DNA of 64,000 nt from Natronosalvus rutilus (GTDB lineage Archaea; Halobacteriota; Halobacteria; Halobacteriales; Natrialbaceae): positions 62,001 through 126,000 of the forward strand of contig NZ_CP100357.1 in NCBI RefSeq assembly GCF_024204665.1. The letters are read 5' to 3'. The notes under the pieces are model-generated. The model was not told the DNA's origin. It did no database searches and saw nothing but the letters and a program-made list of their open reading frames with translations. The first letter of the stretch is position 1. Every line of letters begins with the position of its first letter. Positions 15,050-24,694 of the stretch are shown here, one piece after another. A program made the position numbers and the translations under genes.

Positions 15050-15857
15050 CGTTTGGGTTTGAGTTTGAGACGTACTGTGGGACATTTCCTCTATTTAATA
15101 TCTATGTAGAGACTGATAGGTGACTCGAAGACCGCACCAGACAATGGGATCGTCGGTTGCTCGTTACCCCGGTAATACCGCCGGTCAACACTCAGGCTAC
15201 TCGGTGGGGAATCTCTAGTTCTTCTCCCTAATCCATACGTAGCCTGAAATACCAACTCACGCTGAACGGGATCCTCAATTACCACTATCCGTTCCTCATC
15301 TGTCTACGTATCTCCAACTAATAGCTCTCCACTTGCTTCCCTCCACCTCATCACCCGATTATGCCGTTCCCTGTATTATACTCATCTGATAGTTCTCTAA
15401 TTTCCTTCTGTGCTCTGCCCCTCCCTAAATCCCTCCTCACAACACCCTAAATTCACACCTCGTACTCTACCCTTTCTTTGGACGATTTTCGAGGTGCGAA
15501 TTTCGATTTAACGGATTCAGAATTGCATAGGATAGCTAAGGGCTGGTTTGAGGGCGCTATTTGTTATATGAAAGCGAGTCTTAGACCTCGAGTTGATATA
15601 TGCAACGCGTGACGGCCGTTACCAGCTAAATTCTGGCAAATCGGGAAAGTAGGCGAATACAGTTACTTATCCTATATGAAAGTGGGTTCCTCCGATAAAT
15701 GAAAAACGAGGGATCGGAACCGCTAAGACTGCCCAATTACTCACGAAGAAGCCCTCATTCGTATTTGCAAACCGCAGTGCTGAATGTTCTCGAAAGATCG
15801 GGAGATGAATACATACTCGAACTGCCAATAATGACCGTGTTTGCTCGTCTAGGTCCG
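15050..15857. other. long non-coding region at the 3' side of the transfer operon
   Basis: About 800 bp with no convincing gene. The stretch 15285-15480 is strongly pyrimidine-biased on the plus strand (purine-biased on the strand transcribed from the conjugation operon). Further on, two similar segments TATATGAAAG (near 15570 and 15670) are followed by CGAGT and TGGGT respectively. Around 15480-15530 is an AT-rich stretch (CGAATTTCGATTTAACGG). Such a region next to a transfer module is a place to look for an origin of transfer or replication, but I see no iterons. Confidence 0.45.
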
Positions 15858-17363
15858 CTACTGGGTCGGGTACTCTCCGTGGTCATCGATCTGTTCGTAC
15901 ATCTGGTCGGGGAAGGGAAGACTTCCATAGATCGAGTAGGGACACTGGTCACGCCCGATGCAGTACCGTTGCATATCATCATTCGTACAATTCATCGGGA
16001 GAGGGATTTCGCCGCCGATATCGTTGTCGAGTTCGTACCGAATCTGGTACTCAGTCACCTCGTCCTCGTACCAGGGCCACCGCGAGAACAGGTCTTTCAC
16101 GTCGCTGATGAATTCCGCCATACTCGCGTCCCGATACTGGGGGAGCCACCACGCCATCCGCACCAGATTGAACAGATCCTTCCGGACGGGTTTCTTCTCC
16201 TGGAGGCGCTCGTTCATCGCTGCCATACAGGGCAACTCGAACAGGTCTTCGAGCTTATTGATGTGGAGTGGTTGAGCACCGTCGCTGTAGTCGGTAAGCG
16301 TATACCGATTCAAGCGTGCGTTCTCGACGGTGACGCTCGCGTGATCGCGGTTCCGCGAGAGAACCGCACCGAGACTTCGCGCTGAGGAAATGGATTCACA
16401 GACCTGTCGCTCCCACGTTCGGTCCGGGTCGTACGCGTCAACCGCTTTGTAGAGGTCGCTTGCAGTTTGTGTCTCACCGAGTTCGGCAACGTTGTCGTCT
16501 GCAGCGGTCACTGCGTTGATGATCGTCAAGAGGTCACGTTTTTGTCGACTCCAGTTCTCCCACACGCGGTGGGTCTGTCCGGCCTGGAAGAAGCGGTCGA
16601 TGCGCTCACTGATTGCGGACTCGTTCGCAGTGAGCCAGCTTCGCTGTTCCGCTGTTAACGTCTCCTCTTGAACTGCGAGTAGACGTCCAAACGCGTCTTT
16701 GGCGTACTCGCGGTACTTCGCCATGAAATCCGAGACGGGAACATACAGATTGTTGTCCGCGACGTGGGCCTGAATCTCGCCCTGCTCCCCCTCGTCGCCA
16801 TCCGTACGGGCCAAGCACTTTCGTGAGGCGGCGACGAGCGGAATCTCGAGGTAGTATCCTTCGCCGAACTCGGGGTTGGTTGTGATATCTGTACAGACTC
16901 GACCCGGATGGACGCCGTCTTCGCCGGGTGCTTTCGCGTAGAGGGTTTCGGCGATCTCCTGGTGGAGCGACCAGTCCTCGTACTCGCGAACGAGCGATCC
17001 GATATTGTTGACGTAGAGTTCGCGAAGATCACCGAGAAGCGCGAGATGACGGGGCGGCGTATCCTCGAGTTTCGGATGGTCCATAATGCAGACCGCCCCG
17101 AGCGTCGTAAGAACAGCCAGCACTCCCGGATCGTCTACGTAGGGACGCTCGGCTGCCTCCTCTCGTGTGCTCGGCGTGAACGCACCGGTGGTGAATCGCT
17201 CGATGTCGACAAGCAGCTTCTCCGTCTGTTGCTCGCCATCGACCATCCACCGCTGATACCCACGCTCGAACAACTGCGTGAGCTGGGACTCGCCCTCGTC
17301 TCGTGGGAGAGCCGCGACTCGATACGCCGTGTATTCGTCGTCCACTGGTGTCTCTCGGCTCAT
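15858..17363 (-). CDS. plasmid-type primase large subunit (PriL-like, Fe-S)
   Basis: A 501-residue protein and last gene of the transfer operon; its ATG overlaps the stop of the small-subunit gene by four bases. Residues 375-490 match the C-terminal Fe-S domain of archaeal/eukaryotic primase large subunits: LPCMAAMNERL, a long helical stretch ending in YQIRYEL, then MNC..., RYCIG and QCPYSIYG. This supplies four cysteines in the expected order. The N-terminal 370 residues are helical and divergent. PriL assists RNA/DNA primer synthesis; the copy here would act with the adjacent catalytic subunit on the element's own DNA. It is much longer than chromosomal haloarchaeal PriL (about 350-400 residues). 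Confidence 0.75.
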   Translation of the reverse strand: MSRETPVDDEYTAYRVAALPRDEGESQLTQLFERGYQRWMVDGEQQTEKLLVDIERFTTGAFTPSTREEAAERPYVDDPGVLAVLTTLGAVCIMDHPKLEDTPPRHLALLGDLRELYVNNIGSLVREYEDWSLHQEIAETLYAKAPGEDGVHPGRVCTDITTNPEFGEGYYLEIPLVAASRKCLARTDGDEGEQGEIQAHVADNNLYVPVSDFMAKYREYAKDAFGRLLAVQEETLTAEQRSWLTANESAISERIDRFFQAGQTHRVWENWSRQKRDLLTIINAVTAADDNVAELGETQTASDLYKAVDAYDPDRTWERQVCESISSARSLGAVLSRNRDHASVTVENARLNRYTLTDYSDGAQPLHINKLEDLFELPCMAAMNERLQEKKPVRKDLFNLVRMAWWLPQYRDASMAEFISDVKDLFSRWPWYEDEVTEYQIRYELDNDIGGEIPLPMNCTNDDMQRYCIGRDQCPYSIYGSLPFPDQMYEQIDDHGEYPTQ

Positions 17364-18250
17364 AGTTGAAGGAAATCGGGCGTCGCCTCGGTTCGGAAAT
17401 CGAATCCCGGATCGTCGATAGGCTGGACGACACGCGAGATATCGGCATGTAGCGAGTACGGCAGCCGCATCACCCGGCGCCGGTCAGCCGTGACCACTGG
17501 ATCGATGGGGATCTCATATTCGTCGAGGAGCAGGTCGTTAATCACCTCCCGGCTTTGCTCGTCGTAGCGGTGCCCACGGTCCGTATCGAGCAAGTAGACG
17601 TGGCAGCCCTGGCCCGAGTAGACGACCATCGTTTCCTCAGCCGCGAAGTCGTCCTCGAAGATCTCCTGGGCTGTGAAGCCGTACTCGAGAGCTTGCTCGA
17701 TATCCTCAAACGCGTAGGGATAGCCCTTGGGTGGGCTGTCGAAGACGCCTGTAGTTCGAAGGTGTTCTGCCTCGACGTTGCCGGTTTCACCAGTTGTTTC
17801 ACTGGAAGCGCGCTGTGCTGCGATGTCTTTCGCGTCGATATCGACCGCGAGTACCCACGACCGCTCCCAGTGATCGAGTGCGTAATAGACGGCATCGGGG
17901 CGTGGCTCCGGTTGCTCTACAAGGTCAGGATCAACGAGCGCGTAGTCGTTGCCCTGCGCGGGATCGTAGCGGGCGGGGTACTGGATGAATTTGACGAGGT
18001 CCGCTCGTGAATCGAACTGCTGGCTGGTTCGATCACCGGACCTGCTGGTTTGCCAGGTATCGCGACGGATAAACGACCGATCAGGAGCGTTCTGCTTTTG
18101 GATCGGGTATGCCTCTCGGAAGGCGATAGCGTACTGCTTCGGGCCACTGGCTGTGAGGAATGATGGGAGTGAGTCGAGTTGGTCTGGAAACGTCTCTGTG
18201 TAGTAAGTGTGGAGCTCCTCACGGGTCGCTTCTCGCCACTCCCCAGTCAC
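17360..18250 (-). CDS. primase small-subunit-like AEP polymerase
   Basis: A 296-residue archaeo-eukaryotic primase-superfamily protein. The three motifs are visible in order: VLAVDIDAKD (metal-binding DxD, about residue 136), VYSGQGCHVYLLD (sxH, about 213) and a basic segment PVVTADRRRVMRLPYSLH (about 252), with a preceding EIPIDP acidic residue. It overlaps the coupling ATPase gene upstream and the PriL-like gene downstream by ATGA. It lacks the zinc-knuckle seen in chromosomal PriS, so it is a plasmid-type primase. Likely job: priming replication or complementary-strand synthesis after conjugation. Confidence 0.8.
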   Translation of the reverse strand: MTGEWREATREELHTYYTETFPDQLDSLPSFLTASGPKQYAIAFREAYPIQKQNAPDRSFIRRDTWQTSRSGDRTSQQFDSRADLVKFIQYPARYDPAQGNDYALVDPDLVEQPEPRPDAVYYALDHWERSWVLAVDIDAKDIAAQRASSETTGETGNVEAEHLRTTGVFDSPPKGYPYAFEDIEQALEYGFTAQEIFEDDFAAEETMVVYSGQGCHVYLLDTDRGHRYDEQSREVINDLLLDEYEIPIDPVVTADRRRVMRLPYSLHADISRVVQPIDDPGFDFRTEATPDFLQL

Positions 18251-21200
18251 GGCTTCTGGTCGACCTCCGTTTTGAGACTCCGGAACGTGTGGAGGGAGTC
18301 CATTCCCGGCAGATCGGGGCCGGTGATCGCGGCACGAAGCGAACTGATCGTCCGTGTTTGGGTTGACGTCAGCGAGATATCGACTGCGTCAGTATCTGTG
18401 AGCGTCTCGATGACCTCCAGAAGGAGTTCCTTATCTTCACACGCCCAGGCAGCAGCCGCGTCGACGCTCGCCAGTTTCTCGTAATCAGAGAGCAGTGCGT
18501 CAGTATTGTTACTCGGAGTTTCGACTTCCCCTACCCAGACGAGTTCGTCCTCGGTATCGAACCCCACAACGTCAAATACGACATCCTTCGTGTGCTGGTA
18601 GTAAACGGCCGTTCGAGCAACGTCCTCCTGCTGTGTGAGCCACGCCTCGAGGAAAGCGACACCAGCCTTGTGGGGCGTTTTCTCACCGAGATCGCCAATA
18701 CCTGGGCTGGTATCAAGCGACCGATCGAGGAACTGACGCCCAGCGGGGAGGACCGTATAGTACGTCTGCCAAAACGAGCGGTGTTCTTCGATGAACTCCT
18801 TCTCTTTGAGTATCTCTACGTCGAGATTGGAGAATGGCTCTTCGAGCACAGTCATGCTCTCTAGCAGTGAATACTCCTCGAGTTGGCGGTTCATCGCATC
18901 CAATACGAGACCGAGGAATGCGGCCTCATCGCGTGTGATGCCTTCCTCGCGGAGTGTCTCATCCGGGATGGTCGTCGTTGCATCCTTGAATCGGGTCGAG
19001 TGTGACGTATCTGAACTCTGGCTCTCCCCCGGTTCTGGTGAGTTCTTTGACTCACTGCTGAGAGCAGTAACAGACTCGTCCGGAGATTCATCGAGAGACG
19101 CGAAGTCCTGGATCGTCACTTCGATGCCGTACGATTCAGCGTGTTCAGTGATGGCCCCAAGTCGAGTGAAGAGTTCACTGGACGTCGAAGCGGTGGAGCG
19201 AGCCCGTTTGGCGGCAACGAACACATCGTCTTTGGACGCGAATTGGCAGCATGCACTGGCCTTCCGCTCCTCAGACATGAGATACTCGGATCCACAGACG
19301 TCACAGACGTAGCACTCGGTGTCCGCGTCGTAACTCACATGCTCGGGCAGCGAATTCTCACCAGTCGTTTCCGCCGAATCCGTTGTCTCCTCATCGCCAT
19401 CCGTAGTGTGTAGTTCTGGAGTTTCGTTGCGCTCCTCGTACTGTTCTGGCACTGCCTCTTCCGCGGACGAGTCTTGTGGGCTGCCCTCGAGTTCCTGCGG
19501 TTCGCTAGCAGTATCGCCGAACATGGGCACTTTCCCGATGTCTCGCTCGTCATCCGATGGGGTGTCGGGTTCTCCCGCTGTAGTCGTTGTCTCACCGTTC
19601 ACAAAAGTGTCTGTGGCGCCGCTCACGCTACTAGCGCCGAAGAACGGTGCATCCGGTGGATTAGTACCATCGGTGGCTTCAGCGGACGCTTTGCTCCCGC
19701 TCGAGGGTGCTACATCCCCTGCAGCGTCCTCGCCAACCTCGTTGAGGGTCTCTCGAACCTCCTCGCGAGTAAACTGACTCGTCCGGCCCGGTAGACTGCA
19801 CTCTTCCTGGGTTCGCCGCATCACTCGAGGGATCTGCTGTTCCTCGAAGAGATGCCGGTCGTCGCCCAACAGTGGCGCATCGCTCTCGGGGTGGCCATCG
19901 GGAATTGGCAGCGACGCTAGCGAGAACGGCGCCGGGCCTGTCTGTCCAAATCGGGGGCTCGGTAGCTGGGCGATCCACTCACCGGCTGGCAGACGACTCA
20001 CCCTATTGCGGAACTCGGACGTACTCAGATTCTCGTGGGCTATCGACTCTGCGAGCTTCGCGTCCGTCGCGATGTTCCCGACGAGCTTCGTCTTGACGTT
20101 GTTCAGAATCTCCGTGTACGGCCGGTCGGACGTGCTGTACTGCGCCACCTGCTCGGGATACTGAAGAACCAGGCCGAGACTCACACCGAAGGCTCGGCCT
20201 TGAGGAATGAACTGCTCGTAGACCAGCGAGGACGTCGCGATCGCTGCGGCCTCCTCGATGATCATATTCACAATCGTATCGTCGCCACTTCTGTGCTGAC
20301 GAATACCGCCGTTCAACGATCGCCCGCCACCACGACGACCCTGGACGGCGTCCCAGAGATTGCTCAACAGAATCATCGTCAGGGCGTGCTGAGATTCGGC
20401 GCGGAACTCCCCCAGATCGAGCAGGATGACGGCATCCTTGTCGAGGAACTCCCGGAAATCGAACGCGTTCCCGACGTACGCCTCAGCTTCATCGTCCCAC
20501 CGAGGGACGTGAGTGAATATCTGGTAGAGGTGCTCGTGCTCGACGAGTTTGTCGAGCCGATTCGCCGCGGCACCCATGGTCTGCTGGAACTGGCGTTCGT
20601 CCACCTGGCACTTCTGGATCAGCGACTGCTCGATATGCGCGTTCGCCTCACAGAGTTCGGGCACTGTTTTGTCCCGACTCATCCGGAAGACCGCCTGAAT
20701 CAGGTCCTCGAGGCTGAACGCGTCCTGGCCGTATTCCTGATCGAACAGCGCCTTGATGAGGAACGTAAGGATCTCGTTGGCGACGTACGCATTCTCATGG
20801 CGTTCTTCACCGAGAATCAATCGCATGATCTCGTGGAAGTGCTCGACCTTGTCCTGGACGGCGTCCTCGCGAGGTCGACCCATCGCAAGTGCGGGGCGAA
20901 TATCGAAAAAGGAGACGGCCGGCAGCATATCTGGCGCGTTGAAGTAGTAGACGTCGTCCAGACGCCCGTATCTCGCGTAGTGGATGCGGAGATAGTTCTC
21001 GGCCATTCCGTCGCCCTTTCCGTCGAGGAGAACGATCGGGCCGTCGACGTGCTCGTGAAGCGAGAGCATCTCAGCTTGGACGGCTGTTGACTTCCCGCTC
21101 CCCGTCGACGCTGCCCGAATATAGCTCGTGGTCAAGAGATCCGGTGGAATACGAATCGGCTCGTCCAGGGGCTCGCTCCGATTCCGGAGGGGCTTCCCGA

Positions 21201-22467
21201 CCGCCATACCTGGACCAGTGAACTCCTCGAGGCGATCCGGATCGGGTAATGGAAGCGGCTGGCGGAGTCGTTCCTTGCCACGGGCGCCACGCGAGCCCTC
21301 AGTGGTCAGCGTTTGGCCACTCGGCACGGCCACAAAATTCGCGAGTTCATCCGCGTTCAACACGAGCTGTGGCCGACGCTTCCCCATCCAGGACTGGTTG
21401 AACGATCGGTTTAGCAGTCGGCTCAACTCCTTCTGAGCTGGGTCCCGAATGTTCGCCAGGCTCTTCGAGACGCGGCTGCCATCCAGGTGATAGAAGTAGC
21501 CGTCGAGATGGTTGAACGCGTTCGCGAGTGTCTCGATATTGTTCGAAGCCTGTGCCCTATCAACGTCTTCAGGATCCTCAGGAAGGACGGAAACAGCGCG
21601 GAGATTCACGAGAAATGTTTGTGAGGGGCCTTTCTGGTCGATGAGTGCCTGTCTGGATGCGACCTCCCCACTGGCTGCACTCGACGTCTGCCGGGTACTC
21701 TCGCCGACGTGTGGTGGATCACGACCACGTCGGCGATCGCGAATGCGCTCCTGATTGGCGCCGTACACCATATCGGCGAGACTCGTTCGAGCCGACTGGA
21801 GGGCGCCATCGTGTTTGGTCTCGATCTGCTTTTTCCGGGCTTCAGCCGCTCGCTGCCAGCTGCTATACCGGGTAAACAAGACTTGCAACGCGGTGGGTGC
21901 CGTGGCCTCTGTGAGCCGTTCGACGGCCGCCGCAAGTGGTGCCCGTGCCGGGTTTCCCGAGCGAGGGGTCTCCTCCTGAGCGTGCGAATACTGCTTGATC
22001 GGCGTCATCCAGTCGCGACTTCGCTCGCCGACGCCGCTCCAGCGGGCAGCGAGCGGCGTCCGATCGGAGAGTGAGACGCCGCCCCCATCGCCGATAGCCG
22101 TCTCTCCTCCTTCAACATCCGTCTTCGAATCGCTCTCGGCGCCGCGACTCCCGTAGCTGGAGAGTTCCGCTCGAAGATCGACGGCTTCCTCGTAGATATC
22201 GTAGCTCGCTGGATAGGCAGTCTGCAGCTCGGACTTGAGCGTGGGGAGCAGTTCCTCGTCTTCGACGCCGAGATAGAACCGGACCGGCGCGTCTTTCCCC
22301 TGCGTGAGCACCAGAAATTCGAACGCCGGTGGACTCTTCCGGGGGTCGTATTTGATTTTCCATCCCGTACGGAGTTTTCGCAAGCCTGCCAGCCGAGAGA
22401 CGATATCCGACGGGTCGACGCGTTCCCGCGACGGCTCAATACGAATATAGCGACGTTGCTCAGTCAT
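18247..22467 (-). CDS. VirD4/TraG-like coupling ATPase with extra C-terminal domains
   Basis: A 1406-residue protein starting MTEQRRYIRIEPSRE (ATG at 22465-22467). The HerA/VirD4-type motor has Walker A ASTGSGKSTAV near residue 456 and Walker B IVNMIIEEAA near 734. Between them lie LLDGKGDG and helical all-alpha-domain-like sequence, as in coupling proteins that bring DNA to a type IV secretion channel. After about residue 950 follows a long acidic Ser/Thr linker, a CYVCDVCGSEY...CC zinc site (about 1050) and a C-terminal domain with FDVVGFDTEDELVWVGEVET (about 1300) that resembles a PD-(D/E)xK nuclease core. No N-terminal TM helices are evident. It overlaps VirB4 (8 bp) and the primase gene (4 bp). 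Confidence 0.8.
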   Translation of the reverse strand: MTEQRRYIRIEPSRERVDPSDIVSRLAGLRKLRTGWKIKYDPRKSPPAFEFLVLTQGKDAPVRFYLGVEDEELLPTLKSELQTAYPASYDIYEEAVDLRAELSSYGSRGAESDSKTDVEGGETAIGDGGGVSLSDRTPLAARWSGVGERSRDWMTPIKQYSHAQEETPRSGNPARAPLAAAVERLTEATAPTALQVLFTRYSSWQRAAEARKKQIETKHDGALQSARTSLADMVYGANQERIRDRRRGRDPPHVGESTRQTSSAASGEVASRQALIDQKGPSQTFLVNLRAVSVLPEDPEDVDRAQASNNIETLANAFNHLDGYFYHLDGSRVSKSLANIRDPAQKELSRLLNRSFNQSWMGKRRPQLVLNADELANFVAVPSGQTLTTEGSRGARGKERLRQPLPLPDPDRLEEFTGPGMAVGKPLRNRSEPLDEPIRIPPDLLTTSYIRAASTGSGKSTAVQAEMLSLHEHVDGPIVLLDGKGDGMAENYLRIHYARYGRLDDVYYFNAPDMLPAVSFFDIRPALAMGRPREDAVQDKVEHFHEIMRLILGEERHENAYVANEILTFLIKALFDQEYGQDAFSLEDLIQAVFRMSRDKTVPELCEANAHIEQSLIQKCQVDERQFQQTMGAAANRLDKLVEHEHLYQIFTHVPRWDDEAEAYVGNAFDFREFLDKDAVILLDLGEFRAESQHALTMILLSNLWDAVQGRRGGGRSLNGGIRQHRSGDDTIVNMIIEEAAAIATSSLVYEQFIPQGRAFGVSLGLVLQYPEQVAQYSTSDRPYTEILNNVKTKLVGNIATDAKLAESIAHENLSTSEFRNRVSRLPAGEWIAQLPSPRFGQTGPAPFSLASLPIPDGHPESDAPLLGDDRHLFEEQQIPRVMRRTQEECSLPGRTSQFTREEVRETLNEVGEDAAGDVAPSSGSKASAEATDGTNPPDAPFFGASSVSGATDTFVNGETTTTAGEPDTPSDDERDIGKVPMFGDTASEPQELEGSPQDSSAEEAVPEQYEERNETPELHTTDGDEETTDSAETTGENSLPEHVSYDADTECYVCDVCGSEYLMSEERKASACCQFASKDDVFVAAKRARSTASTSSELFTRLGAITEHAESYGIEVTIQDFASLDESPDESVTALSSESKNSPEPGESQSSDTSHSTRFKDATTTIPDETLREEGITRDEAAFLGLVLDAMNRQLEEYSLLESMTVLEEPFSNLDVEILKEKEFIEEHRSFWQTYYTVLPAGRQFLDRSLDTSPGIGDLGEKTPHKAGVAFLEAWLTQQEDVARTAVYYQHTKDVVFDVVGFDTEDELVWVGEVETPSNNTDALLSDYEKLASVDAAAAWACEDKELLLEVIETLTDTDAVDISLTSTQTRTISSLRAAITGPDLPGMDSLHTFRSLKTEVDQKP

Positions 22468-24694
22468 CGGCCTCTTGTGGTGCGGTCGGGACACCGGCCT
22501 CCTCGAGCAGCGAGTCCGGTATCTCGTAGTCGTCGACACGCCCTTCCCGGGCGAGATACTGGACGTCGCCGGCGTCGATGTACCGCTGATCGACGAGATA
22601 CTCCCACGGGTCGAGGTCGTCGTCAAGAACGTGAATCTCGTAGTCGTTCACGTGGAGGGCGAGTGATTTCGTCCAGTCGTTGACGGCGAGCAGACACTCC
22701 GAGTAGCCGCCGTCCTCGCCGGTCTGCGCAGTTGCGATGAAGTTCTGCTCGGAGGGGGTCAACCCATGGAAGTCGATCATGGCGTTACTGACCGACTCGT
22801 GGTGGAAGATCTGCTTGATGTCACAGAGGTTGTAGACGTTCCGGGCCTTCTCGACGGCCTCCTCGGACTTCTTATCGGACTTCGCGATGAACTCATCGAC
22901 GGTCTGTGAAATGAGCGTAATTGCCGTGTTGAAGTGGCGACTGTGGCGGATGAACAGGTCGATCATGTCCGTCGTCGCCGCCCGCCGCAGCAGGTAGTGG
23001 GCCTCGTCGATGGTCACCTGTGTGCGGCGATCGCTGCTCTGGGCACGCTGGTAGATCCAGTCGAACATCACGTGCATGAACAGCGGCGCCTGGCCGGTGT
23101 CGGCGAACATCGACATATCGATCACGACCAGCCGATTGTCGAGTTCGACGTTGGTTCGGCCGTTCAGATTGTCGTTCTCGCCGCCGTGCTGGAACGCCTC
23201 GAGCCCGAGGAGGAGCTGGTAGGCGTACTTCTCGTCGGCTTCTCTGAACCGCGTCTCGAGCTGTTCGATTTCTGGCCGAACGCGCTCCTCGTCCGCATCC
23301 TCGTGAAGCTCGAGAAACTCCGACGGCTGGTCACCGTCTGTGAGTGCATGCAGAATCTCGAGGACGTCCTGTATCGTCGGGCTCGTGTTCTCGTGGGTCG
23401 CCGGGTTGGGGGTAATTCCGTATTTGAGATAGGCAAGCCGAACAGCCCGGCGAAGGATGCCCTCCTGTTCCTTGCTCAGCGACTGATCCGCCACCGCCGA
23501 GAAGTGGGTACGAAATAGCTCCATCACCGACCGGAACTTCTTCTTGAACGGGTCGTCCGCGACGTCGTCGATACCGCGCCGGATTTCGAGGGGGTTGACC
23601 GTGTTCTGCCCGCCGAAGCGGATGACCTGTCCGCCGAGGTCGTTCGCGAAGTCGACGAAGTCCCCCAGCGGATCGAGGACGAGCATTTCGATCTCAGGAT
23701 CCATCATCAGACGATGGTACATCTCGTGCTTCTCCGCGAACGTCTTTCCCGACCCCATCTTTCCGGCAATCGCTTTCGAGTACGACGAGAGCCGATAGCG
23801 GTCCAATAGAACGGGTGTATTCGTGCCGTCGAAGCCGTAGAAGACACCCTCCGGGTCGGCCACAGAGGGCTCGATGAACGGGAACATCGTCCCAACAGCC
23901 GTCTCCTGCATGAGCTGGGTCGCCTTAATCGGATCGTCGCCCAGTGGGGCCAGCGCGTCCTGAGATTCGATCTGGCGTTTCTCCAGCGTGACGGCTTTGG
24001 CATTTGCGGCACCCACCGTTTCGATGACGCGTTCGGTCGCATCATCGAGTTCCTGCTTGGTATCCGCAATGACCTCGATGTAGATCGCGAAGTCGAAGAG
24101 CTTCGTTTCCCCGAGGATGATGTCCCAGATGAGCTCTTTGACCATGTCGCGGTCGGCCTCGGCTTCGTGAGTGTTGGTCTGATTCTTCTCGTATTTCTTG
24201 TGCAGGCGGGCTCGCAGCTGCGTGAGGCGTTTCTGGAGCTTGCGGAGGACTGACCCCGTATCGCGTGGCTGGATATGCTGAGTGACGCGGACGTGGTCGT
24301 TCGTCGTGTACAGGTCCTCGAGCCAGCCCAGTGGAACCCGCTCAGGATAGCCGTGGATGGTCAGCGTCCGAACGAACTGGTCGTTGCGGACCATATAGCC
24401 CGACTCGAAGAGGTTCGAGACTTCCTGAAGCTGTCGTGGGGCGATGACGTCACGGTCGGCCAGCGTCTGTTCGGTCTCGTCCTGGATGACGCCAAGCCGG
24501 AGTTCTCCGTCGTCGACGTCCTCGACTTCGAGCAAGTACCTGGCCTGCTTTCGGATATTCTCCTTCGTGAGGTCGTCGCCGTTCGCCTCGAGGACCTCCG
24601 CAGCGCGGTCGAACGTCTCGTCGTCGATATCATCGATGCTTGGCTCACTACTCCCTACGGGCAGCCACGAGCGGAAGCGGTCGAATCGCCCCAT
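22460..24694 (-). CDS. VirB4/TraC-like conjugation ATPase
   Basis: A 744-residue cytoplasmic ATPase. Walker A is AGKMGSGKTFAEK near residue 315, a VLDPLGDF motif follows, and Walker B is QVTIDEAHYLL near 563. A C-terminal arginine-finger-type region (HFNTAITLISQTVDEF) and a DIKQIFHHESV segment resemble VirB4/TraC. The N-terminal 300 residues are the divergent VirB4 domain (FVRTLTIHGYPERVPLGWLEDLY). It should energise assembly of the secretion channel. It overlaps its upstream partner by one base and VirD4 by eight. Confidence 0.85.
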   Translation of the reverse strand: MGRFDRFRSWLPVGSSEPSIDDIDDETFDRAAEVLEANGDDLTKENIRKQARYLLEVEDVDDGELRLGVIQDETEQTLADRDVIAPRQLQEVSNLFESGYMVRNDQFVRTLTIHGYPERVPLGWLEDLYTTNDHVRVTQHIQPRDTGSVLRKLQKRLTQLRARLHKKYEKNQTNTHEAEADRDMVKELIWDIILGETKLFDFAIYIEVIADTKQELDDATERVIETVGAANAKAVTLEKRQIESQDALAPLGDDPIKATQLMQETAVGTMFPFIEPSVADPEGVFYGFDGTNTPVLLDRYRLSSYSKAIAGKMGSGKTFAEKHEMYHRLMMDPEIEMLVLDPLGDFVDFANDLGGQVIRFGGQNTVNPLEIRRGIDDVADDPFKKKFRSVMELFRTHFSAVADQSLSKEQEGILRRAVRLAYLKYGITPNPATHENTSPTIQDVLEILHALTDGDQPSEFLELHEDADEERVRPEIEQLETRFREADEKYAYQLLLGLEAFQHGGENDNLNGRTNVELDNRLVVIDMSMFADTGQAPLFMHVMFDWIYQRAQSSDRRTQVTIDEAHYLLRRAATTDMIDLFIRHSRHFNTAITLISQTVDEFIAKSDKKSEEAVEKARNVYNLCDIKQIFHHESVSNAMIDFHGLTPSEQNFIATAQTGEDGGYSECLLAVNDWTKSLALHVNDYEIHVLDDDLDPWEYLVDQRYIDAGDVQYLAREGRVDDYEIPDSLLEEAGVPTAPQEADD

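Noticed and set aside
20035-21090. 351-codon plus-strand open frame inside the coupling ATPase gene
   Set aside because: It is the mirror of the VirD4-like motor domain, whose Walker motifs are on the other strand; the product has no family features.
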